Assembly (NCBI GenBank): GCA_017412025.1
Contig: JAFQOY010000261.1
Coordinates: 1-12,002 of the forward strand
Length of the DNA: 12,002 nt
Direction: 5' to 3'
Source: Clostridia bacterium
GTDB lineage: Bacteria; Bacillota_A; Clostridia; Christensenellales; Aristaeellaceae
The position numbers and the translations under genes were made by a program. The notes under the pieces were generated by a model, which ran no database searches, had not been told where the DNA came from, and was given only the letters and a program-made list of their open reading frames with translations. Every line of letters begins with the position of its first letter. The stretch's first letter is position 1. Below, piece by piece: positions 6,308 to 12,002 of this stretch.

Positions 6308-6395
6308 GGGAATTGCCAGCCTGCGGCCTGCCAGCTGAAGGGGTGCATTGTGCGATGCATCACCCTTGCCTAAGAGCAGCAAAGCTGAATGGGAA

Positions 6396-8801
6396 TTACT
6401 TGTTCATGTTCATCACGATGTTCTGGGAATCCATCAGCCAGCCCCAGTAGGTGGTGACGTCCGGGGTGACGGTGGCAGTATCCACGCGGACGGAAGAGGA
6501 CAGCGCGATGTTCTGACGCTGATAGGCCGGGATTTCAACGGCCCAGTCCATGATCTCGTCAAGGCAGGCGCGGTAGACTTCCTTGCGGTAAGCCTGATCC
6601 TCGCTGGCGCGGGCGTCCAGGATCATCTGATCCAGCTCCTCGGAGCGGATGTGATAGTGGTTGGAGTCGGAGCCGCCCAGACCCACGATGTTGGAGGAAT
6701 GATAGACCTGGTACATATCCGGATCGATGGTGGAGCCCCACGCGGCGCACCACATCTCGTGCACGCCGGCGTCCATGGAATCCCACAGCACGTTGGAGTC
6801 GGCCGGGTCGTTGATCTTCAGCTCGAAGCCGATGGTGGCCAGCGCGTTCTTGGCGTCGGTCAGGATCGCGAAGGACGGGTGATCGCCGATGCCGTCGGCC
6901 GGGATGATCACTTCGTAGGACAGCTTGGCGCCTTCCGGAGCGGCGGTCATCATGCCGGTCGCCTCGTCGAAGGTATAGCCCGCAGCCTTGAAGAAGCCCT
7001 TGGAGGCCTCCAGCGCGGCGGCGTACTTGGCCGGGGCGTCCATGTCCGCGGTGAAGATCGGGTTGCCGTCAACGTCCACGGAGAAAGCGACCCTGTAGCC
7101 TTCGTCGGTGGCCTGCGGAGCAGCCCAGCTGGTGGAGGAGATCGGGTAGTTGATAACGGAAGCGGCGTCGCCGTAGTAGGAGTCGAACGCGACGTCACGG
7201 TAGACGGACATCACGGTGGCGATGGCCTTGCGCAGGTTCTTGGAGGCCTCGGAGGCCGGCTCGCCGGCGACATTCACGGTGTCCGCGTTGATGCCGATGT
7301 AGCCGTAGCCCAGGTTCGCAACGGAGTAGGTGGTGACGACGTCGCCCACCAGCTCGCCGTTGGAGTTGAAGGAGCGCAGCATCTCGAAGTTGGCCTTGGA
7401 GCCGTTGACGTCGGAGCCGCCGTCGACGGTGCCGGTCTGCACAGCGCTGCAGACCTCAGCAGAGTTGGTCTCCTTGAACTGGAAGTTCTTGGTCGCCGGA
7501 GCGCCGAGGTAGTAGTGCTCGTTGGCCTCGTAGTAGACCACGCGGTTCTCATACTTGACAAACTTGTACGGACCGGCGCCCATCGGCTTGTCGAGCTTGT
7601 CCTGCATGCAGGACAGATCGCCGTACGGATGGCCGAAGTTGTTGGCCTCGTAGTCGTAGGTGCCGTCGCCGTAGTAGTGCATCGGCGCGATCTGGATGCC
7701 CAGAATGGTGTAGATGGCCGGCGCGGAGAAGCCGTTGACCTTCACTTCCACGGTGAGGTCGTCGAGCTTGCGGATGCCGGTGATGTTGGGAACGCCCGCG
7801 CTCATGTCCACGCCGGAAGCGGCGGCGATGGCGGACATGGTGGAGGCGTTCAGCGCGTCGAGGGTGGTGCCGGTGGCGGACTCGCCCGCGTCGAGATACG
7901 CGGTGAAGTCGCCCGCATACTTGGCGGCAGCGGCCTCGTAGTAGTCGTCATTGGTCGCCTCGGCAACGGCGATGGTCTCGCCGGCGGCGGTGGTCACGGT
8001 GGCGAAGTCTTCGCTGATTTCGCCGAAGCCCCACAGCGCCATGCCCAGGGCGGTCTTCAGGCCTTCGCTGGCGGCGACTTCATCGGCGGTCTTGCCCAGC
8101 ATCGCCTCGGCATAGTCCGCGGCGTAGTTGTCAAAGACGTAGTCGGTGATGCCCTGCGTGTCGGCCTTCCACAGCTCGACGATGCCGGCCTGATAGGCGT
8201 CGTACACTTCCTGAGTGAACGGATCGGCCTCGGTCACGGTGTAGCCGGCGCCGGCAGCCTTGAGGGCGTCCATGGCGGGCACAACGGCGGCGAGGGAATC
8301 CTCCGGCACCTGGGTCAGATACGCCTGCAGGCCCACGATGTCGTAGGAGCCCAGCGTGGTGGAGCCGGTGTAGGACGGATCGAGATAGACATAGTAGTTA
8401 AAGATGATGTCGTCCGCCGTCATCTGCGTGCCGTCGGAGAACTTGATGTTGTCCGCGAGCTTGGCGGTATATGTGGTAATGTCCGCCTCCTTGTCGTAGA
8501 CCTGGGAGAGGTCCGCGATGCCCTGATAGAAATAGTCCGTGCCGTTGTAGCTGACGGTTTCACCTTCAATGCCGTTGAAGATGATGCCGCCGGTACGGTC
8601 GGTGGTCATCAGGGGGACCTGGGTCATTTCCACGACGTCCTGGTCGTAACCGGTGTCGGCGAAGAACGGGCTGAACTTGGAAGAGAGGGTCTGGATCGCA
8701 ACAACGATCGGGGTTTCAACCGCCGCCGTATCCTCGGCGAACGCGGTCGTCATGCCTGCGAGCATGGAGAGAGCCAGCAGGATGGACAGAAGCTTCTTCA
8801 T
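6396..8801 (-). CDS. oppA: Extracellular oligopeptide-binding protein (SBP family 5), enlarged, non-lipoprotein
   Basis: An 801-residue secreted solute-binding protein that should capture peptides or a related solute and deliver it to OppB/OppC. Residues 1-22 are a Sec signal peptide ending in AFA-ED, a good signal peptidase I site. There is no lipobox cysteine, so it is not an obvious lipoprotein. Family-5 features include the N-terminal lobe with FSDGTQMTADDIIFNYYVYL (121-140), the conserved MGAGPYKFVKYE (407-418), and LRKAIATVMSVYRDV (523-537). An Ala- and acid-rich segment at about 150-340 is inserted before IRKLDDLTVEVKVNG (343-357); the usual length is 520-560. The chosen ATG at 8801 has AAGGAGGA just upstream and begins the signal peptide; an upstream in-frame ATG at 8834 would spoil it. 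Peptide, dipeptide or nickel specificity cannot be settled, so the symbol is by operon context. Confidence 0.9.
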   Translation of the reverse strand: MKKLLSILLALSMLAGMTTAFAEDTAAVETPIVVAIQTLSSKFSPFFADTGYDQDVVEMTQVPLMTTDRTGGIIFNGIEGETVSYNGTDYFYQGIADLSQVYDKEADITTYTAKLADNIKFSDGTQMTADDIIFNYYVYLDPSYTGSTTLGSYDIVGLQAYLTQVPEDSLAAVVPAMDALKAAGAGYTVTEADPFTQEVYDAYQAGIVELWKADTQGITDYVFDNYAADYAEAMLGKTADEVAASEGLKTALGMALWGFGEISEDFATVTTAAGETIAVAEATNDDYYEAAAAKYAGDFTAYLDAGESATGTTLDALNASTMSAIAAASGVDMSAGVPNITGIRKLDDLTVEVKVNGFSAPAIYTILGIQIAPMHYYGDGTYDYEANNFGHPYGDLSCMQDKLDKPMGAGPYKFVKYENRVVYYEANEHYYLGAPATKNFQFKETNSAEVCSAVQTGTVDGGSDVNGSKANFEMLRSFNSNGELVGDVVTTYSVANLGYGYIGINADTVNVAGEPASEASKNLRKAIATVMSVYRDVAFDSYYGDAASVINYPISSTSWAAPQATDEGYRVAFSVDVDGNPIFTADMDAPAKYAAALEASKGFFKAAGYTFDEATGMMTAAPEGAKLSYEVIIPADGIGDHPSFAILTDAKNALATIGFELKINDPADSNVLWDSMDAGVHEMWCAAWGSTIDPDMYQVYHSSNIVGLGGSDSNHYHIRSEELDQMILDARASEDQAYRKEVYRACLDEIMDWAVEIPAYQRQNIALSSSVRVDTATVTPDVTTYWGWLMDSQNIVMNMNK

Positions 8802-8869
8802 ATTTGTTCCTCCTTGTTTATTTATTCTCTGCATTCATGCACAATGCCACGAATACAAAGTTACATTTC

Positions 8870-8899
8870 ATTATATAGGAACACATTTTGTATTGTCAA
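8870..8899 (-). promoter_or_regulatory. oppA: Consensus promoter of the importer operon
   Basis: On the minus strand TTGACA (8899-8894) and TATAAT (8875-8870) are perfect consensus hexamers with an 18-base spacer. Transcription should start near 8863, giving a leader of about 62 bases before the ATG at 8801. A strong promoter suits the high demand for a binding protein. Confidence 0.8.
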
Positions 8900-8928
8900 G
8901 CTTTGAAAGGAATTGTGTCAGAATGTGT
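8881..8928. promoter_or_regulatory. Inverted repeat flanking the importer -35
   Basis: ACACATTTTG (8881-8890) and CAGAATGTGT (8919-8928) form an inverted repeat of ten bases with one mismatch. A related GAATTGTGT lies at 8910-8918. The left arm is inside the promoter spacer and the right arm is upstream of the -35, so a bound dimer or loop could control the operon. The regulator is unknown. Confidence 0.4.
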
Positions 8929-9154
8929 ATAATACGAAGATTTAACAGTCAGTTTGCAGCATGGGGTGAAAAAGTACTGAAAACACGTGCGAATCGGCAG
9001 GATATGAGCATGACGCGCTTTATTAAATAAATAAATCTTAATGACAACGCGCAGGATGTTTCAAAAATGTAAGAATTGTTTCCTATATTCACAGATTCAG
9101 GATGCGTACATGATAAAAGAAGGAGAATTTGCGCCGGGGGGACGACTGACCGCC

Positions 9155-9183
9155 TTGTAAACAGAAGAAATTAATGGTATGAT
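9155..9183 (+). promoter_or_regulatory. Extended -10 promoter for the E2-like/acyl-CoA synthetase genes
   Basis: TTGTAA (9155-9160) is followed after 17 bases by TATGAT (9178-9183), preceded by TGG, an extended -10 TGn motif. The start near 9190 gives a leader of about 48 bases before the ATG at 9238. Confidence 0.6.
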
Positions 9184-9237
9184 ATACGGGCTGCAAAAAC
9201 ATATCACCTACTATGCATTTTGAAAGTGAGAATTACG

Positions 9238-10104
9238 ATGGCAAAAAAACGTGGAGACCGCAGAGACGGCGCGCTGCTCAAAGACATCCATGCCATGCAT
9301 CTGATCATGCCGCTGATGTATCCCAACCGGTGTGACAACGAGGCGTTTATCAGCGAGCAGATTGACCTGACGAACGTGATGGCTTACCTTGAAAAGAAGA
9401 ATGCGGACAATCCGGCATATAAATACAATCTGTTTCAGGTGATGGTGACGGCGATGCTCAGGACCATTACCCTCAGGCCGAAGATGAACCGCTTCATCGC
9501 CAACCAGACGATGTACCAGCGCAATGAGGTATCGGCGGCGTTCACGGTCAAGAAGATCTTTTCCGATAACGGCGCGGAGGCGCTGGCGATCATCCACTCT
9601 AAAGGAAGCGACACCATCGACACCATCCACGAGGAGATTTACCGTCAGGTGTCCTTCTGCCGCAGCGACAAGCTGGACGACGGCATGAAGAGCCTTGATC
9701 TGGTGCAGAAGACGCCGCGTCCGCTGCTGAAAACCGTGGGCTGGCTGCTGCGCTTCCTCGACAGGCGGGGCATCGTGCCGTATTCGCTCATCAAGGGCGA
9801 TCCGTATTATTCCTCCGTCGTGCTGAGCAATCTGGGCTCCATCGGCCTCAATGCGGGCTACCACCATCTGAACAACTGGGGCACGACGTCCGTGTTCTGC
9901 ACGGTGGGCTCGATCAAAAAGAGGCCGTTTTACGGCGAGGACGGCAGCGTGACGATGCGCGAGAGCGTGGATCTGGGCCTGACCATCGACGAGCGCCTGG
10001 CGGACGGCTATTACTATTCCAAGACGATCAGGCTGCTCAAGAAGCTGCTGGAGAATCCGGAGCTGCTGGAAGAGCCGCTTGAAAAAGAGGTTGAATACGA
10101 ATGA
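9238..10104 (+). CDS. Stand-alone E2/CAT-fold acyltransferase-like protein lacking the catalytic His
   Basis: A 288-residue protein matching the catalytic-domain fold of 2-oxoacid dehydrogenase E2 acyltransferases and chloramphenicol acetyltransferase, without the lipoyl and peripheral-subunit-binding domains of true E2. Typical features are ALIIH-like strands before residue 120, SSVVLSNLGSIGLNAG (192-207), WGTTSVFCTVG (214-224) and the C-terminal LTIDERLADGYYYSKTIRLL (248-267). In E2 the last motif is DHRxxDG with His as the base; here it is DERLADG, so Glu252 replaces that His while the Asp-Gly pair is kept. The usual acyl-transfer mechanism is therefore doubtful. The ATG at 9238 has only a weak GTGAG upstream; an in-frame TTG at 9220 is less likely. 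It overlaps the acyl-CoA synthetase gene by four bases, so it probably uses or shuttles the same acyl group. Confidence 0.8.
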   Translation: MAKKRGDRRDGALLKDIHAMHLIMPLMYPNRCDNEAFISEQIDLTNVMAYLEKKNADNPAYKYNLFQVMVTAMLRTITLRPKMNRFIANQTMYQRNEVSAAFTVKKIFSDNGAEALAIIHSKGSDTIDTIHEEIYRQVSFCRSDKLDDGMKSLDLVQKTPRPLLKTVGWLLRFLDRRGIVPYSLIKGDPYYSSVVLSNLGSIGLNAGYHHLNNWGTTSVFCTVGSIKKRPFYGEDGSVTMRESVDLGLTIDERLADGYYYSKTIRLLKKLLENPELLEEPLEKEVEYE

Positions 10105-11819
10105 GCGTGATTACGGCAAAAACTCCGTGGAGGGAGTACATGGGCGACGTGCCCATGCATCTTGATTATTTTGAGGGATCGATGTTTGAGATGCTTGAGC
10201 AGGTTGCGCTGAAGTATCCAGGCCATATTGCCTATGACTTCATGGGCAAATCCACGACGTATAAGAAGCTGGTGCAGGAGGTGGAAACCTGCGCCAAAGC
10301 GCTCAAGACCATCGGCGTGCGCGAGGGCGACCGGGTGACCATCGCCATGCCCAACTGCCCGCAGGCGATCTGCCTGTTCTACGCGGTCAATCTGGTGGGC
10401 GGTATCGCCAACATGATCCATCCGCTGTCGGCGGAGAAGGAGATTGAGTTCTATCTCAACGAGTCCGGCAGCGTCACGGCGATTACGCTGGATCAGTTCT
10501 ATCACAAGTTTGAGGCGATCCGCAAGAACACGAAGGTCGTCAACATCATCATCGCCAGCATCCGCGATGCGCTGGCCCAGCCGATCAGGACGGGCTACAT
10601 GCTCACCGAGGGCAGAAAGATCCGCAAGATCCCTGCGGACGCGCCTGTGATCCGCTGGAAGGAGTTCATGGCGCTGAGCAAGTGCTGCTTCTACGAGTAC
10701 AAGGTCTCCCGCGCGGCGGATGACCCCGCTGTGATCCTCTATTCCGGCGGAACGACCGGCACGACGAAGGGCATTGTGCTGACGAACAAAAACTTCAACG
10801 CGCTGAGCGAGCAGGTGATCGCGGCCAATCCGATGTTCCGCCCGGGCGACAAGATGCTGGCGGCAATGCCGGTGTTCCACGGCTTCGGCCTGGGCGTGTG
10901 CATCCATACGATGCTTACTCAGGGCGGCCGCTGCATCCTCGTGCCGCGCTTCACGCCCAAGACGTACGCGAAGGATTTGGTCAAAAACCGCTGCAACTTT
11001 GTCGCCGGCGTGCCGACGCTCTATGAAGCGCTGCTGCGCCTGAAGGACATGGAAGGCGCCGACCTGAGCTGCCTGAAGGGCGTATTCTCCGGCGGCGATT
11101 CGCTGTCCATCGAGCTGAAGAAGAAGATGGACAAGTTCCTCTACGATCACAAGGCGACCGTGCAGGTGCGCGAGGGCTACGGCACGACGGAGACCGTTAC
11201 GGCCTGCTGCCTGACGCCGCAGCACATGTTCAAGGAGGGCTCCATCGGCCTGCCGTTTCCGGATACCTACATCAAGATCGTGGAGCCGGGCACGGACAGG
11301 GAGCTGCCCTACGGCGAGGAGGGCGAGATCCTGCTGGCCGGCCCGACGGTGATGAAGGAATACATGCATCATCCGCAGGAGACGGCGCAGACGCTGCGCG
11401 CGCACAGCGACGGCCTGACGTGGGTATACACCGGCGACCTGGGCAGGATGGACGAGCAGGGCTTTGTCTATTTCAGGGGCAGGGCCAAGCGCATGATCGT
11501 CACCTCCGGCTACAACGTCTATCCGGCGCAGATTGAAAACATTCTGGATGCGCACGAATTCGTGCAGATGAGCTGTGTGATCGGCATTCCGGATTCGTAC
11601 AAGATGCAGAAGGTCAAGGCGTTTGTCAAGCTCGCCGCAGGCGTTGAGGCAAACGAGGAAACGAAGAAGGCGATCCTTGACCACTGCAGAAAGCACGTGG
11701 CCAAGTACGCGATGCCCTGCGATGTGGAATTCCGCGAGGAAATGCCCAAGACGCTGGTGGGCAAGGTGGCCTACAGGGTGCTTGAGGAAGAGGAAATGGC
11801 GAAGCAGCAGAGCGCATAA
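10101..11819 (+). CDS. Acyl-CoA synthetase (AMP-forming), fatty-acid-CoA ligase type
   Basis: A 572-residue ANL-superfamily enzyme that should activate a carboxylic acid with ATP to an acyl-adenylate and pass it to CoA. Adenylation motifs occur in order: phosphate-binding YSGGTTGTTKG (214-224), VFHGFGLG near 258-265, GYGTTE (359-364), YTGDLGRMDEQG (443-454), RGRAKRMIVTSGYNVYP (459-475) around the hinge, and the C-terminal PKTLVGKVAYR (549-559) with the catalytic Lys555. The length is normal for fatty acyl-CoA ligases and nothing essential is missing. The ATG at 10101 overlaps the stop of the E2-like gene as ATGA, a translational-coupling arrangement. Chain length and natural substrate cannot be read from the motifs; a medium- or long-chain or aromatic acid is possible. 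It is cytoplasmic, with no signal peptide or membrane segment. Confidence 0.92.
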   Translation: MSVITAKTPWREYMGDVPMHLDYFEGSMFEMLEQVALKYPGHIAYDFMGKSTTYKKLVQEVETCAKALKTIGVREGDRVTIAMPNCPQAICLFYAVNLVGGIANMIHPLSAEKEIEFYLNESGSVTAITLDQFYHKFEAIRKNTKVVNIIIASIRDALAQPIRTGYMLTEGRKIRKIPADAPVIRWKEFMALSKCCFYEYKVSRAADDPAVILYSGGTTGTTKGIVLTNKNFNALSEQVIAANPMFRPGDKMLAAMPVFHGFGLGVCIHTMLTQGGRCILVPRFTPKTYAKDLVKNRCNFVAGVPTLYEALLRLKDMEGADLSCLKGVFSGGDSLSIELKKKMDKFLYDHKATVQVREGYGTTETVTACCLTPQHMFKEGSIGLPFPDTYIKIVEPGTDRELPYGEEGEILLAGPTVMKEYMHHPQETAQTLRAHSDGLTWVYTGDLGRMDEQGFVYFRGRAKRMIVTSGYNVYPAQIENILDAHEFVQMSCVIGIPDSYKMQKVKAFVKLAAGVEANEETKKAILDHCRKHVAKYAMPCDVEFREEMPKTLVGKVAYRVLEEEEMAKQQSA

Positions 11820-11841
11820 GCGGACATACGAATACAAAGCG

Positions 11842-12002
11842 GAACCGTCCCTGGTGGGGCGGTTCAGACCGTCAACAAAGTATTGTTGACGGTCTGTCGC
11901 TGCAAGTCTGCTAACGCATACTTGCAGCGGATAAAACATCATTTTCTTGTACGCTGCGCGTACGGCCAGAAAATGATATAGGAAGCGGCTTGCAGCCGCT
12001 CC
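11842..12002. repeat. Array of five consecutive hairpins
   Basis: Five stems follow one another. (1) GAACCGTCCC 11842-11851 with 11856-11865, ten pairs including one G-U. (2) CAGACCGTCAACAA 11865-11878 with 11883-11896, 14 perfect pairs and a four-base loop AGTA. (3) CGCTGCAAGT 11898-11907 with 11920-11929, with three further inner pairs. (4) ATCATTTTCT 11938-11947 with 11968-11977, enclosing GTACGC/GCGTAC (11949-11963). (5) AGCGGCT 11984-11990 with 11994-12000, reaching the window end. No U-tract follows any stem on the plus strand and no ORF is present. The arms differ from each other, so this is not a tandem copy of one unit. It follows the acyl-CoA synthetase stop by 22 bases and may stabilise or end that transcript, or be an RNA or mobile-element end. 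Confidence 0.75.

Larger units (their letters stand above)
8802..9237. other. Divergent intergenic region between importer operon and acyl-handling genes
   Basis: These 436 AT-rich bases hold the importer promoter (8870-8899), a promoter facing the other way (9155-9183) and a cluster of related elements at 8881-8928. The importer leader (about 8863-8802) contains only a weak fold-back, GCATT/AATGC. From about 8934 to 9154 I see no gene: possible reading frames are tiny, lack ribosome binding sites, and no tRNA, riboswitch or terminator is evident. The AT-rich run at 9018-9043 is not matched to a known site. Confidence 0.6.

Noticed and set aside
8802..8863. Riboswitch or T-box in the importer leader
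   Set aside because: The leader is only about 62 bases with one five-pair fold-back and no terminator or conserved riboswitch core.
6348..8906. 852-codon open frame on the plus strand opposite the binding-protein gene
   Set aside because: Its product is a Gly/Val/His/Asp-rich string with no domain, typical of the antisense frame of GC-rich codons. The minus-strand gene has a signal peptide, ribosome binding site and family motifs.
8903..8933. Possible plus-strand promoter TTGAAA/TATAAT
   Set aside because: The 19-base spacer is poor and no gene follows for 300 bases; kept only as part of the repeat-element observation.
9110..9160. 15-codon frame (MIKEGEFAPGGRLTAL) upstream of the E2-like gene
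   Set aside because: No ribosome binding site before its ATG, and it ends inside the -35 of the promoter assigned to the next gene.
10014..11942. 642-codon minus-strand open frame opposite the acyl-CoA synthetase
   Set aside because: It is a His/Arg/Leu-rich antisense shadow and runs into the hairpin array; the plus strand carries all adenylation motifs.
11842..12002. Hairpin array as a CRISPR array, integron attC series or simple terminator
   Set aside because: The arms are not repeated copies of one sequence, no attC core sites are evident, there is no cas or integrase gene in view, and no U-tract follows the stems.

Overview
The window looks like a chromosomal segment of a GC-rich Clostridia-type Firmicute, plausibly a gut lineage. 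The support is the strong GGAGG-type ribosome binding sites, consensus sigma-A promoters in AT-rich gaps, a folded palindromic repeat of the kind common in gut Clostridia, and the protein families present. The order or genus cannot be fixed from the sequence; the non-lipoprotein style of the secreted binding protein would fit Christensenellales-like bacteria, but that is a weak guess.

Positions 1-1017. A multi-hairpin repeat lies at the left edge. It is followed by two divergent helix-turn-helix genes, a 132-residue XRE regulator on the minus strand and a 66-residue Cro-sized XRE protein on the plus strand that starts with TTG. Their shared 178-base gap has a promoter in each direction and three related operator-like elements. 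A rho-independent terminator at 965-1004 closes the operon that arrives from the right.

Positions 1018-8899. One minus-strand operon encodes a complete oligopeptide/dipeptide-type ABC importer. In transcription order it holds a secreted substrate-binding protein (801 aa), permease B (331 aa), permease C (585 aa), two ATPases (390 and 334 aa) and an 87-residue single-pass membrane protein. It is read from a consensus promoter at 8870-8899. A strong stem-loop between the binding-protein gene and the permease genes probably sets a higher level of binding protein. The last genes are tightly packed or overlap. The importer is unusual in three ways: permease C carries about 290 extracytoplasmic residues built from four ~64-residue repeats, the binding protein is enlarged and has no lipobox cysteine, and the first ATPase has a charged ~50-residue N-terminal extension.

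Positions 8902-11819. After a divergent AT-rich regulatory gap come two plus-strand genes overlapping by four bases: a stand-alone protein of the 2-oxoacid dehydrogenase E2/chloramphenicol acetyltransferase fold, with Glu in place of the catalytic His, and a full-length acyl-CoA synthetase (AMP-forming). They look like one acyl-activation/acyl-handling unit whose substrate cannot be read here.

Positions 11842-12002. Five different stem-loops stand nearly end to end up to the window edge, with no ORF and no U-tract. This hairpin array, the permease C repeat domain and the small operon-tail membrane protein are the least explained things in the window.
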